Assembly: GCF_900116805.1 (NCBI RefSeq)
Contig: NZ_FPBV01000006.1
Coordinates: 123,789-187,788 of the forward strand
Direction of reading: 5' to 3'
Origin: Paenalicyclobacillus macrosporangiidus
GTDB taxonomy: Bacteria; Bacillota; Bacilli; Alicyclobacillales; Alicyclobacillaceae
Length of the DNA: 64,000 nt
Positions 50,847 through 59,827 of this stretch are shown here, in pieces. Made by a program: the position numbers and the translations under genes. Position 1 is the first letter of the stretch. The number at the start of each line of letters is the position of its first letter. The notes under the pieces are model-generated. The model saw nothing but the letters and a program-made list of their open reading frames with translations, did not search any database and was not told the DNA's origin.

Positions 50847-52586
50847 GTGGCGTTGGACGCACAGACACGGTATCAGACTTGGCGGGCTCATGCGGGGCAT
50901 CCGTCCGACATCGAGCGGGAATTGGCGTGGTTGGCTGACAAACCGGAGGAGATTGCGGAGCGGTTCGGTTACGATCTCCGGTTTGGCACGGGCGGCCTGC
51001 GCGGAATCCTGGGCGCGGGCACATCGCGGATGAACGTGTACACCGTCCGGCGGGCGACGCTGGGGCTGGCGCGGTATCTTCAGGCGGCCATCCCGGACGC
51101 GGCGTCGCGCGGTGTGGTCATCGGTTACGATTGCCGGCGCATGTCGGCCGAGTTCGCGCTGGAAGCGGGGCGCGTGCTGGCGGCGGCTGGGCTGAAGGCG
51201 TATGTGTTCCGCCATCTGTGCCCGACGCCGGAGTTGTCGTTCGCGGTGCGGCGCCTGAAGGCGGCCGGCGGGATCATGATCACGGCGAGCCACAACCCGC
51301 CTGAATACAACGGATACAAGGTGTACGGCGAGGACGGGGGCCAGATCCTGCCCGACGTGGCGGACGCCATCACGCGTGAGATCGAAGCGGTGCAGGACTG
51401 GTTCTCCATTCCCCTCGCCGACCCGGCGGAGGCGGAGCGGACCGGCCGCCTTGCGTGGGTGGGCGACGAGATGGACGAGGCCTACGTGAAGACGGTCGTC
51501 GACGCCATTCGCGTGGCGGGCGTGGAGGACGCGGATCGGAAGGCGCTGCGCGTGGTGTACAGCCCGCTGCACGGCACGGGCGGGAAGCCGGTGGAGGCGG
51601 TCCTGCGCCGGGTGGGCTATACCGACCTGCACCTGGTGGCGGCGCAGATGCAGCCGGACGGCGAGTTTCCGACGACCGCCAGCCCGAACCCGGAGGAGCC
51701 GGCGGCGCTCGAGCGGGCGCTGGAGACGGCGCGCCAAGTGGGAGCGGACATCGCCATGGCGACGGACCCGGACGCGGATCGCGTGGGCGTCGCGGTCCGG
51801 CTGCCGGACGGCGAGTACCGGCTGCTGACGGGCAACCAGACGGGGGGCCTCCTGGTGGACTTCGTGCTGGGGCAGCGGAAGGCGGCGGGGACCTTGCCGG
51901 CCGACGGGATTGTCTTCAAGACCATCGTGACGTCGGAGCTGGGTGCGGCCATCGCGCGCCAGTACGGGGTCGCGGTGGAAGACACGTTGACGGGGTTCAA
52001 GTACATCGGGAACCGGATTGGCCACTATGAGCGAACGGGCGAGCGGACATTCCTGTTCGGGTACGAGGAGAGCTACGGCTATTTGGCGGCGGATTTCGTG
52101 CGCGACAAGGATGCGGTCCAGATCTGCCTGTTGGTGGCGGAGATGGCGGCGCATCACAAGCGCCGCGGCAAGACCTTGGTGGACGCCCTCGAGGAGTTGT
52201 ACCGGCGGGCGGGGTACCACGAGGAGAAGTTGGTCAGCAAGACCCTGCCGGGCCTGGACGGCCTGGAACGCATCCGGGGCCTGATGGCGCGCTTGCGCGA
52301 GCGGAAGGACGGCCTCGCGGTGGACGGGGAGCAGTTGCTTTGGACGGAGGACTACGAGGTGCTGCGGCGGCGCTACACGGACGGCAGGGAGGAGGCCATC
52401 GACCTGCCGCGTGCGGACGTGCTGCGGTACGGGTTTGCCGGCGGATCGTGGCTGGCCGTGCGCCCGTCGGGGACAGAGCCGAAGATCAAGTTTTATCTCG
52501 GCGCCCGGGGCGATTCGGAAGCGGCTTGCCGGGAGACGCTCGCCCGCATGCAGCGCGCCGTGGACCGGGTGCTGGCGGAGGCGTGA
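50847..52586 (+). CDS. pgcA: Phosphoglucomutase/phosphomannomutase, PgcA type
   Basis: The 579-residue protein has FGTGGLRGILGAG at the start of domain 1, the active-site ITASHNPPEYNGYKVY (phosphoserine), the metal loop ATDPDADRVG and substrate loop FGYEESYGYL, ending RPSGTEPKIKFYL. It interconverts glucose-1-phosphate and glucose-6-phosphate for wall or polysaccharide precursors. GTG after GAAGGGAGGGCA. A TGGACG-17-TACACT promoter may precede it (50792-50820). Confidence 0.93.
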   Translation: MALDAQTRYQTWRAHAGHPSDIERELAWLADKPEEIAERFGYDLRFGTGGLRGILGAGTSRMNVYTVRRATLGLARYLQAAIPDAASRGVVIGYDCRRMSAEFALEAGRVLAAAGLKAYVFRHLCPTPELSFAVRRLKAAGGIMITASHNPPEYNGYKVYGEDGGQILPDVADAITREIEAVQDWFSIPLADPAEAERTGRLAWVGDEMDEAYVKTVVDAIRVAGVEDADRKALRVVYSPLHGTGGKPVEAVLRRVGYTDLHLVAAQMQPDGEFPTTASPNPEEPAALERALETARQVGADIAMATDPDADRVGVAVRLPDGEYRLLTGNQTGGLLVDFVLGQRKAAGTLPADGIVFKTIVTSELGAAIARQYGVAVEDTLTGFKYIGNRIGHYERTGERTFLFGYEESYGYLAADFVRDKDAVQICLLVAEMAAHHKRRGKTLVDALEELYRRAGYHEEKLVSKTLPGLDGLERIRGLMARLRERKDGLAVDGEQLLWTEDYEVLRRRYTDGREEAIDLPRADVLRYGFAGGSWLAVRPSGTEPKIKFYLGARGDSEAACRETLARMQRAVDRVLAEA

Positions 52587-52641
52587 CGTTCGGCGGCACA
52601 TGGCGCGGCGAAGGACGCCGACGGAAAGGAACAGCGGCAAA

Positions 52642-52669
52642 ACAAAAACGCCCTGCATTCGCAGGGCGT
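52642..52669 (-). terminator. Terminator of the cold-shock gene
   Basis: ACGCCCTGC / GCAGGGCGT around GAAT, followed by TTTTGTTTT on the minus strand, and close to the end of pgcA on the other. Confidence 0.8.
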
Positions 52670-52685
52670 CTTGCGATCTCAGACT

Positions 52686-52889
52686 TTAGAACGACAGCTT
52701 GGTGACGTTGGCCGCCTGCGGGCCGCGCTGTCCTTCGACGATGTCGAACTCGACGCGCTGGCCTTCTTCAAGAGTACGGAAGCCTTCGCCGTTGATGGCC
52801 GTGTAGTGCACGAACACATCGTTGCCGCCTTCCACCTGAATGAAGCCGTAGCCCTTCTCCGCATTGAACCACTTTACTGTACCTTGCAC
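52686..52889 (-). CDS. Cold-shock protein, CspB/CspA family
   Basis: The 67-residue protein [17 protein letters not shown] continues with [13 protein letters not shown] and [20 protein letters not shown], the RNP1 and RNP2 nucleic-acid-binding motifs of CspA/B proteins. The GTG at 52889 is preferred: it starts the conserved MQGTVKW and follows GGGGGCAG. Upstream in-frame ATG codons would add a non-conserved tail. It melts or chaperones mRNA in the cold. The long leader and promoter at 52998 fit cold induction. Confidence 0.93.
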   Translation of the reverse strand: MQGTVKWFNAEKGYGFIQVEGGNDVFVHYTAINGEGFRTLEEGQRVEFDIVEGQRGPQAANVTKLSF

Positions 52890-52997
52890 AATACTGCCCC
52901 CTACTGAAGTACCGTTCATGCACTGGCACAACCGAATACCATCCGTACTCTGGCCAAGCACTTGCGTTACTCGTTAGATTTGGGAATACCCACACCA

Positions 52998-53026
52998 ATC
53001 ATAACGTGGTGTTTCAAAAAAGTCAA
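52998..53026 (-). promoter_or_regulatory. Promoter of the cold-shock gene with a ~100-nt leader
   Basis: TTGACT (53021-53026) and TATGAT (52998-53003) on the minus strand with a 17-bp spacer. Start of transcription near 52991 leaves about 100 nt before the GTG, as in csp mRNAs whose leader regulates translation. Confidence 0.75.
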
Positions 53027-53153
53027 TACAACGACCGTGAAATGTGGATGCCAAATGTTTCAACAGCGCCGGCGGCTGTCGAAACTGGTATTGTAGGGAT
53101 GAAGCGCACCGCCGTGTCCAACCATCATCTCCGGGAAGGCGAGGTGAACGCAG

Positions 53154-54623
53154 ATGGCGAAGCGGTCGGACCGGGTATTCCATATCACCGTGACGGTGTT
53201 CGCGCTGGCCCTGACGGCCGTGTCCGCCGTCACCCTCGAGTATCAGCACAATCCAGAGCGGGTACGCTCCTGGATGACGCCGTTCACCCACGTCTCTCCC
53301 GCGCCGCCGGTGCGCAATCAGTCTAGCCCGCACCCGGAGGCCAACGCAAACCGGACGACGGAGACCCCCGGGCATACGGCGCCCGCGGGATCGAAACCGG
53401 TCACGCCCGGCTCGGACAACACCGCGGCCAACGAACCCACGCTCGACATCCGGCCGGCCGGGGACGACGTGTCCGAGGCGGATGTCGCGCGGGTTCGGCA
53501 GCTGGTGGTCAGCCACCGGATGACCGACACCATCTCGAACGCGTTGCAGATCCGGCTCAGGCGGCCGATTCACCTGTATGTTGCCCAGTCCGCGGCCGAT
53601 TACAAGGAGGCCCTGAAAACGCTCGGCGTGTCTCCCGAGCAGGCGCAGCGTTTCAGCCGCGATACCGGCGGGTTCACCCAGGGGGACAACGTCGTGATCC
53701 CGCTGTACCAAAACAAGACCGATGCCGACCTGGCCAACACCCTGGCGCACGAGTTGACGCACGTGTACCTGAACGCCGGCGTCGGACCCGAGTTGCCGAG
53801 TTGGGTCAACGAAGGATTGGCGGTCACCCTGGGGATGCATTTTCAGCAGGCGGTGGCCAGCGGGATCGCATACGACGGGTACGCCAAGCAGATGGCCGAA
53901 AGCGTGCTCGACGCGGTGAAGAAGGGCCAACTGCTGCCGCTGACGGACGATGAGGACAAGGTGCTGGCGGGAGACGCGGCCTATGATCTGGAGTTGCAGG
54001 ATTGGCTTGCCGTGTCCTGGCTCGTGCAGCAGCACGGCTGGAAGGCGTGGGCCGATTACTTGAACCGGATCAACACCGGAATGGATGATGGGGACGCTTT
54101 CGCCAAGACGTTTGGCGTGGCCGAGCCGGTGTTCAATGATCAGTTCACGCGGCTGCTGCAGTCCGCCGCGGACCAGGCGGACGCCGGGGTCCAGGTGACG
54201 CTGGAAGTGCCGGGCCAGTTCCGCGGATACGCCCGCATCCTGCAGCACGGGACGCAGACCTGGACGGGATTCGAGCTGGCTGGGGGCGTCAACAGGTTTG
54301 TCGTCACCCCGTCCGGCCAACTGCAGGGTCCAAAGGCGACGGAGCCCGCCACCGATCCCAATCCTCCGGACAAGGTGACGCTTTATATCGATCTCGATCC
54401 CACCACCGACCTGACCTACAACGGGCAGCCGGTGGAAAACAGCGGGTTTGCCATCGACTACCACTACGGGATGTACTCCTTCGTCAATGCCTGGGTGACG
54501 TACCAGAACGGGAAGTCGGTGTATTTGCAGGACCCCGCTCTCTTCGGCGTGCGGCTCACCGGCCTGCGTGAAAACGCAGAACTTCCCCTGATGCCCCTGC
54601 TGTCTGTCCCGGTGCCGGGTTGA
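53154..54623 (+). CDS. Membrane-anchored HELTH metalloprotease
   Basis: The 489-residue protein has an N-terminal anchor (VFHITVTVFALALTAVSAVT), a Ser/Thr/Pro-rich linker to about 100 and a peptidase MA-like domain with LAHELTHVYL and third ligand SWVNEGLAVTLG (about 200-225). The second half is beta-rich. It resembles the HELTH domain at 48250 but lacks the stalk repeats. ATG after GGCGAGGTGAACGCAG. Substrate unknown. Confidence 0.8.
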   Translation: MAKRSDRVFHITVTVFALALTAVSAVTLEYQHNPERVRSWMTPFTHVSPAPPVRNQSSPHPEANANRTTETPGHTAPAGSKPVTPGSDNTAANEPTLDIRPAGDDVSEADVARVRQLVVSHRMTDTISNALQIRLRRPIHLYVAQSAADYKEALKTLGVSPEQAQRFSRDTGGFTQGDNVVIPLYQNKTDADLANTLAHELTHVYLNAGVGPELPSWVNEGLAVTLGMHFQQAVASGIAYDGYAKQMAESVLDAVKKGQLLPLTDDEDKVLAGDAAYDLELQDWLAVSWLVQQHGWKAWADYLNRINTGMDDGDAFAKTFGVAEPVFNDQFTRLLQSAADQADAGVQVTLEVPGQFRGYARILQHGTQTWTGFELAGGVNRFVVTPSGQLQGPKATEPATDPNPPDKVTLYIDLDPTTDLTYNGQPVENSGFAIDYHYGMYSFVNAWVTYQNGKSVYLQDPALFGVRLTGLRENAELPLMPLLSVPVPG

Positions 54624-54674
54624 ACCTGACGGCGGGCCGCCTGGCATTCAAGATGAAGCGCACGCATCCGTGCG

Positions 54675-54932
54675 TCACTGTGCCGCGAAGGCGTATCCCG
54701 TCGAACCTTGCCTGGTCGTCGTATTGTGGGGTGAAAAGGTGAAACGGGTGACGATGGTCGCTGTTGAAGTGGCTTGACTGAGGATCGACTTCCAGTATTT
54801 GTTGAGTGCTCTGTCCAGTGCTTGGCTGGCCTGCAGGACGACAGGGTGTCGCAGATCTCCGCCGCACTCCTCAAACACCCTGTGCATGGTCGCTCGGAGT
54901 CGTTCAATCTCCCGGGCCGAAGCCTCGTCCAC
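54675..54932 (-). CDS. Spo0E-like aspartyl-phosphate phosphatase
   Basis: The 85-residue protein has IERLRATMHRVFEECGGDL and LQASQALDRALNKYW, which match the Spo0E signature LxxxLxxxxxxxGxxxxxVLxxSQxLDxLI, including SQALD. Such proteins dephosphorylate Spo0A~P and delay sporulation. GTG 54932 lies 6 bp after GGAAGGAGGG; the longer frame upstream has no ribosome site. A palindrome at 54972 lies upstream. Confidence 0.8.
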   Translation of the reverse strand: MDEASAREIERLRATMHRVFEECGGDLRHPVVLQASQALDRALNKYWKSILSQATSTATIVTRFTFSPHNTTTRQGSTGYAFAAQ

Positions 54933-54971
54933 GGGGGGCCCTCCTTCCTGACTTTCCCTCGCGTCCGAACG

Positions 54972-54983
54972 CTGTATATACAG
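54972..54983. promoter_or_regulatory. Perfect 12-bp palindrome upstream of the Spo0E-like gene
   Basis: CTGTATATACAG is symmetric at all 12 positions and lies about 40 bp before the GTG start on the minus strand. A repressor site or part of the promoter is inferred. Confidence 0.35.
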
Positions 54984-55219
54984 TCGACGGACGACCACAC
55001 GCTTTGAAATTGTAATCATGTCGAGCCATGTCTGCAATTCAAGATTTTCGACACTGCCGCGCGATGGCTGCCGAATCTAATCGAAATCCGCCGACCGGTG
55101 TCAATCTCGGTCGGACGCCGCCGAAACTTGTTTTCTTCGGGTACGTTACAATGTTTATGATGCACAAACCGGTCGCAGACCAGCCCGGCGGGGTTCGGTT
55201 TGCGACAGATGGATGAGGG

Positions 55220-55978
55220 ATGTGTGTGAAGGGATGGAGCACCCTGCCCGAGCACGACACCGTGGCCCACGTGCTCGGCGTGCGCTTCGACTGCCTGACC
55301 CGGCGGGAGGCGGTGGAGCGCATTCTGCAGTGGATGGATGAGGGCAGCCGGCGGATGGTGATCACCGCCGGGCCTGAGTTTGTGATGATGACCGAACGGG
55401 ATGGAGAATTGAAACAAATTGCCCGCGCGGCCGATCTCGTCACACCGGACGGCATCGGCGTGGTATGGGCGGCCCGCAGGCAGGGCCACCGGGTCCCCGA
55501 GCGGGTGACCGGCGTGGAGCTGGTGGCCGAGTTGCTCGACACGGCGCAGGCGCGCCGCCTGTCGCTGCGGGTGTACGTGCTCGGCGCCCGCGAAGAGGCC
55601 CTGCAGGCTTGCCTCACCCGTTTCCGCCAACGTTATCCGGAACTGACGTTCGCCGGCCGCAACGGATACTTCGAGGCCAGGGAGTGGCCCGGTATCCTCA
55701 GCGAGATCGAATCGTTCGGCCCGAATCTGTGGCTGGTGGGGCTCGGCCAACCCAGGCAGGAGCGGCTGATCTTCGAATCGTTGGGCGGTCTTCCGCCGTG
55801 CGTGGCCATCGGCGTCGGGGGCAGCATCGACGTGTGGGGCGGCGTCGTCAAGCGGGCGCCCGCGGTGTTCCGGAGGTTGAACATGGAATGGTTGTACCGG
55901 CTGTTGCGCCAGCCCTCCCGTTGGCGGCGTCAGCTGGCGCTGCCCCGGTTCGCCTGGCGCGTCCTGCGCGGCCGCTGA
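55220..55978 (+). CDS. tagA: N-acetylglucosaminyldiphosphoundecaprenol N-acetyl-D-mannosaminyltransferase (GT26)
   Basis: The 252-residue protein has the GT26 landmarks MVITAGPEFVMM, LVTPDGIGVVWAA, VYVLGAREEALQACLTRFR, WLVGLGQPRQE and CVAIGVGGSIDVWGG with RAPAVFRRLNMEWLYRL. TagA adds N-acetylmannosamine to the lipid-linked GlcNAc in teichoic-acid linkage units at the membrane's inner face. Start ATG 55220 after GATGAGGG. Other tag genes are not in the window. Confidence 0.9.
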   Translation: MCVKGWSTLPEHDTVAHVLGVRFDCLTRREAVERILQWMDEGSRRMVITAGPEFVMMTERDGELKQIARAADLVTPDGIGVVWAARRQGHRVPERVTGVELVAELLDTAQARRLSLRVYVLGAREEALQACLTRFRQRYPELTFAGRNGYFEAREWPGILSEIESFGPNLWLVGLGQPRQERLIFESLGGLPPCVAIGVGGSIDVWGGVVKRAPAVFRRLNMEWLYRLLRQPSRWRRQLALPRFAWRVLRGR

Positions 55979-56113
55979 GTCGAACCGTGCACCACCGATT
56001 GACCGGTTCTCCAGAAATTCAACCGGGTTATTCGCGGCGAGCGGTGCAGACTAGAGGTACCGGAATGGCTCCCTCGAGGAGCTGGCCGGCCACATCTGGG
56101 GGAGGTGCGGCAG

Positions 56114-56332
56114 ATGCCGAGCAACAACAAGAAGTTGGTCGCTGCCGCGTATCAGGCGCTGCACGACATGAAGTACGAGATCGCGGCGGAGATTGGATTG
56201 TCGGTGCAGCCGGGCAGCGGGGAGGACTACTGGGGGCAGGTCACGAGCCGGGACGCGGGGCGCTGCGGCGGACAGATCACGCGCCGGTTGGTGGCCTTGG
56301 CGGAACAGGCGCTGGCAGGCGGCACCGTCTGA
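56114..56332 (+). CDS. Alpha/beta-type small acid-soluble spore protein
   Basis: The 72-residue protein has MKYEIAAEIGLSV (the GPR protease recognition region, KYEIA) and TSRDAGRCGGQITRRLVALA, the DNA-binding signature of alpha/beta SASPs. It coats spore DNA and protects it. ATG 56114 follows GGGGGAGG at 7 bp. Likely expressed in the forespore; one of the clearest signs that the host is a spore former. Confidence 0.92.
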   Translation: MPSNNKKLVAAAYQALHDMKYEIAAEIGLSVQPGSGEDYWGQVTSRDAGRCGGQITRRLVALAEQALAGGTV

Positions 56333-56399
56333 ACCAAGCCGTCTGAAGCAGATTTGGAGCGATCCCGGACAACCGCACACGATGTGTTCGCCTCAAGGG

Positions 56400-56424
56400 A
56401 GCGGGACGAAGGTCCCGCTTCTTT
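56400..56424 (+). terminator. Terminator after the SASP gene
   Basis: AGCGGGAC / GTCCCGCT around GAAG, then TCTTTG. Confidence 0.7.
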
Positions 56425-56592
56425 GCTTCCATCCAGATTCCATCCCGCGCCTGGCCTGCACAGCCGTCCCTGCAAGGCCGCCCAGGAATCGTTCATTGAC
56501 GTGCCCGGGCGATTATAATACCATATTCCTTGATTTTTTTGGCCGTAGGACAGGTCCACGGCTGCACCCGGGAGAGAAGGAGGGGACATCCC

Positions 56593-57789
56593 GTGGGCAA
56601 GCGCTTGTTCACTTCCGAATCGGTGACGGAAGGGCATCCCGACAAGATTTGTGATCAGATCTCCGACGCGGTCCTCGACGAAATCCTGGCCCAAGACCCG
56701 TACGCGCGGGTGGCGTGTGAGACGGCCGTGACCACCGGACTGGTTCTGGTGGCCGGGGAGATCACGACCACCTGTTACGTCGACATACCGAAAGTGGTCC
56801 GGCGAACAGTCGCCGAGATCGGCTACACGCGTGCCAAGTACGGTTTTGACGCAGAGACGTGCGCGGTCATCACCTCCATCGACGAACAGTCGCCCGATAT
56901 CGCCCAGGGCGTCAACCAGGCGCTGGAGGCGCGCGCTGGAGAAGCGTTGGATGTGGAGGCCATCGGCGCCGGCGATCAGGGATTGATGTTCGGCTTCGCC
57001 TGCGATGAGACGCCGGAGCTGATGCCGCTGCCCATCTCGCTGGCCCACCAGCTGGCGCGCCGGCTGTCTGTCGTGCGCAAGGACGGCACGCTGCCGTATC
57101 TGCGCCCGGACGGCAAGACCCAGGTGACCATCGAGTACGACGGCGATCGACCGGTGCGCGTCGACACCATCGTCATCTCCACTCAGCACGACGAGCACAC
57201 CGATATCAAGACCATCACCGCCGACATGCACGAGCACGTCATCCGCGCGGTGGTCCCGCCGGAGTTGCTCGACGAACGGACGCGCTACTTTATCAATCCG
57301 ACGGGCCGCTTCGTCATCGGCGGGCCACAGGGCGACGCGGGCCTGACGGGCCGCAAGATCATCGTCGACACCTATGGCGGCTACGCCCGGCACGGTGGCG
57401 GGGCCTTCTCTGGGAAGGACCCCACGAAGGTCGATCGCAGCGCCGCCTACGCCGCCCGTCATGTGGCGAAGAACGTCGTCGCGGCGGGGCTCGCGCGCAA
57501 GTGCGAGGTCCAGCTGGCGTACGCCATCGGCGTGGCACAGCCGGTGTCCATCTCGGTCGACACGTACGGAACCGGCGTGATCGGCGAGGATGACATCGTC
57601 TCGCTCATCCGGCAGCACTTCGATCTCCGCCCGGCCGCCATCATCCGCGACCTGGAACTTCGTCGCCCCATCTACCGCCAGACGGCGGCATACGGGCACT
57701 TTGGCCGCAGCGATCTCGATCTCCCGTGGGAGCGTACGGACAAGGCCGAAGCGTTGCGCCAGGCGGCTGCCGCGTACGCCCGCGGCTGA
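56593..57789 (+). CDS. metK: S-adenosylmethionine synthetase
   Basis: The 398-residue protein has [16 protein letters not shown] at the start, [40 protein letters not shown] and [21 protein letters not shown], the two diagnostic MetK signatures. It makes SAM from methionine and ATP in the cytosol. GTG start after GAGAAGGAGGGGACATCCC. Upstream I see no SAM riboswitch: a -10-like TATAAT at 56514 and a TTGACG at 56496 are spaced only 12 bp. Confidence 0.95.
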   Translation: MGKRLFTSESVTEGHPDKICDQISDAVLDEILAQDPYARVACETAVTTGLVLVAGEITTTCYVDIPKVVRRTVAEIGYTRAKYGFDAETCAVITSIDEQSPDIAQGVNQALEARAGEALDVEAIGAGDQGLMFGFACDETPELMPLPISLAHQLARRLSVVRKDGTLPYLRPDGKTQVTIEYDGDRPVRVDTIVISTQHDEHTDIKTITADMHEHVIRAVVPPELLDERTRYFINPTGRFVIGGPQGDAGLTGRKIIVDTYGGYARHGGGAFSGKDPTKVDRSAAYAARHVAKNVVAAGLARKCEVQLAYAIGVAQPVSISVDTYGTGVIGEDDIVSLIRQHFDLRPAAIIRDLELRRPIYRQTAAYGHFGRSDLDLPWERTDKAEALRQAAAAYARG

Positions 57790-57872
57790 GAACGAGAAAA
57801 TTTCTGCGCAGGACCCCCACAACGGGGCACCTGCGGATCGAAGGTTGTACCATCACCCTTACCCCATGGAAT

Positions 57873-57906
57873 GGCGCTCGCCGATTGGACGGGCGCCTCT
57901 TTTTTA
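57873..57906 (+). terminator. Terminator between metK and degS
   Basis: GGCGCTCG / CGGGCGCC (one G-U pair) followed by TCTTTTTTACG. Confidence 0.75.
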
Positions 57907-58007
57907 CGAAAATCCGGATGGCCTGCGCAGAATCAGAACGGCAGGAAATGGGCTTCAAGAAATCGAATGGTTTCTAAAACACTCCTATCCTGCCGTGAAG
58001 GGGCGTC

Positions 58008-59153
58008 GTGCTTCCTTTGGAATCGCGGATATCTGCATTGAGAGCAGCGATTGACAAAACGCTGGCGGCGATCTCGGAGGGCCGGGATCAGGTCGAAGCC
58101 ATCGCCCGGAGCACCCTGGACGAGGTGAAGCGCTTGGAGGAAGAGCTCGCCCGCGTTCAAAGCGAGTGCGCGGAAGCCATCGAGCAGGTCGAGCGCCTGG
58201 AGCAGGACGCGCGCCTGGCCCGCCAGCGGCTGATGCTGGTCAACCGCGAGTTTCAACGGTACTCGGAGCAGGAGATGCAACAAGCCTACGAAGAGGCGCA
58301 GGTGCTGCAGGCGGAGTTGGCCCGCTGGCGCGAGCGCGAGGCCCAATTGCGCTATTGGCGCGACGACATCGCGCGGCGGCTGAAGGGATTGCACGCCACG
58401 GCGCGGCAGGCCGAGGTGCTGCTCCACAAGTTCCGCCACACCACCGAGTACCTGACGGCCGAGTTCGGGGACGTGGCCGGTGTGCTCGAGGCGGCGCAGG
58501 TTCAGTCCTTGCTCGGCCTGCAGGTGTTGCAGATGCTGGAGGAGGAGCGGCGGATGCTGGCGCAGCGGCTGCACGACGGCCCGATGCAGGCGCTGGCCAG
58601 CGTGGCCATGCGGATGCAGGCCGCGCCGCCTGGCCGGGTCCCGCAATCGGTGGCAGGAGAGGTTTGGTCGCGGTTGAATCACGTGATCGCCGAGCTGCGC
58701 CAGCTGGTGTTCGACCTCCGCCCTCCCTTGCTCGACGACCTGGGTTTGGTTCCGACCTTGAAACGGTACGCGGAGCAGTGGTCGAACCAGACCCACGTCA
58801 AATCCCAAGTCCAGTTGGTGGGCCTGGAGGTGCCGCTCACCCAGACGGAGAAAGTCACCGTATTCCGCGCGGTCCAGCAGTGCCTGGAGAACGTCGCCCG
58901 GCACGCGCGGGCGAGTGCGGTGTCCATCGTGCTGACCTTTGGGCCCGATAGCCTGCGGGTGAAGGTCGTGGATGACGGGGTGGGACTGCAGGAGGCAGAC
59001 TGGCTGGGGTGGCTGGAGCAGGGGAAGCTGGGGTTGACCTTATGCCGGCAGCGGCTCAGCGTGATCGGCGGATCGATGGACATCGGCGCCGGAGAACGGA
59101 CGGGCACTCAGGTCACCATCCAGTTGCCCATCTCAAGGGGGGACACGGTATGA
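58008..59153 (+). CDS. degS: DegS-type sensor histidine kinase, cytoplasmic
   Basis: The 381-residue protein has a long coiled-coil sensor (about 10-180, LAAISEGRDQVEAIARSTLD to about RLEQDARLARQRLM), the HisKA_3 box RRMLAQRLHDGPMQALASVA with phospho-His, LVFDLRPPLLDDLGLVPTLK, and the ATPase motifs CLENVARHARAS, DDGVGLQ and GLTLCRQRLSVIGG. No membrane segment, as in DegS. GTG start 5 bp after AAGGGG. Its stop overlaps the degU start (ATGA). Confidence 0.9.
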   Translation: MLPLESRISALRAAIDKTLAAISEGRDQVEAIARSTLDEVKRLEEELARVQSECAEAIEQVERLEQDARLARQRLMLVNREFQRYSEQEMQQAYEEAQVLQAELARWREREAQLRYWRDDIARRLKGLHATARQAEVLLHKFRHTTEYLTAEFGDVAGVLEAAQVQSLLGLQVLQMLEEERRMLAQRLHDGPMQALASVAMRMQAAPPGRVPQSVAGEVWSRLNHVIAELRQLVFDLRPPLLDDLGLVPTLKRYAEQWSNQTHVKSQVQLVGLEVPLTQTEKVTVFRAVQQCLENVARHARASAVSIVLTFGPDSLRVKVVDDGVGLQEADWLGWLEQGKLGLTLCRQRLSVIGGSMDIGAGERTGTQVTIQLPISRGDTV

Positions 59154-59800
59154 CGGAACCCATCCGGGTGGCCATCGCAGACGACAACGAGAATTTCCGC
59201 GAGACTTTGCGCGAGGTCCTCGAGTACGAGCCGGACCTGCAGATTGTCGGGGTGTGGCGCCACGGAGCGGACGTGTTGCTCGGGCTCGAAGAGGTCCGGC
59301 CGGACGTGTTGCTGCTCGACATCAACATGCCGTTTTTGAACGGGGTGGAGACGACCAAGCAGCTCCAGGTCCGCTATCCGGAGGTGCGCATCATCATCCT
59401 GACGATGCACGACGACGAGGGATACGTCTTGGAGACGCTCAAATCGGGCGCCTCCGGGTACCTGGTCAAGGACGGCTCGGTGTCGGAAGTGGTCCGCGCC
59501 ATCCGCGAGGTCGCGGCCGGCCGTGCGGTGGTCCATCCGCAGGTGACGCACACCGTCATCGCCCAGTTCCAGGAACGCGCCGAGATGAGCGAATCGTGGC
59601 GCGGATTGTTGACGGAGCGGGAGATGGACATCCTGCGCGAACTGGCCAACGGCAAGACCAACGAGGAGATTGCGACGGCGCTGAACATCACGACGAAGAC
59701 GGTGAAAAACCACATCTCGAGCATCTTCAACAAGCTCCACGTTCAGGATCGGACGCAAGCGGTCGTGCTGGCGATGAAAAAACACTGGTTGCCATCGTGA
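59150..59800 (+). CDS. degU: DegU-type response regulator
   Basis: The 216-residue protein has a receiver domain (IRVAIADDNENF; LLLDINMPFLNGVET with the phospho-Asp; LTMHDDEGYV; SGASGYLVKDGS) and a LuxR-type HTH: LTEREMDILRELANGKTNEE, IATALNITTKTVKNHISSIF. Partner of DegS; together they control exoenzymes, motility and competence in Bacillales. It is a plausible target of the orphan kinase at 23298 as well. Confidence 0.93.
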   Translation: MTEPIRVAIADDNENFRETLREVLEYEPDLQIVGVWRHGADVLLGLEEVRPDVLLLDINMPFLNGVETTKQLQVRYPEVRIIILTMHDDEGYVLETLKSGASGYLVKDGSVSEVVRAIREVAAGRAVVHPQVTHTVIAQFQERAEMSESWRGLLTEREMDILRELANGKTNEEIATALNITTKTVKNHISSIFNKLHVQDRTQAVVLAMKKHWLPS

Positions 59801-59827
59801 CACCGTGATCTTGTAAGGGCTGGCGCC

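Noticed and set aside
56496..56519. TTGACG...TATAAT as a metK promoter
   Set aside because: The spacing is 12 bp, too short for sigma-A; only the -10 box may be real.
56425..56592. SAM riboswitch upstream of metK
   Set aside because: None of the SAM-I/SAM-II/SMK core blocks is present; the only hairpin is the terminator of the SASP gene.
58679..59107. Long minus-strand reading frames opposite degS and other GC-rich genes
   Set aside because: They are shadows in the antisense frame: Ser/Arg/Pro-rich composition, no ribosome sites, and the plus-strand protein families are clear.
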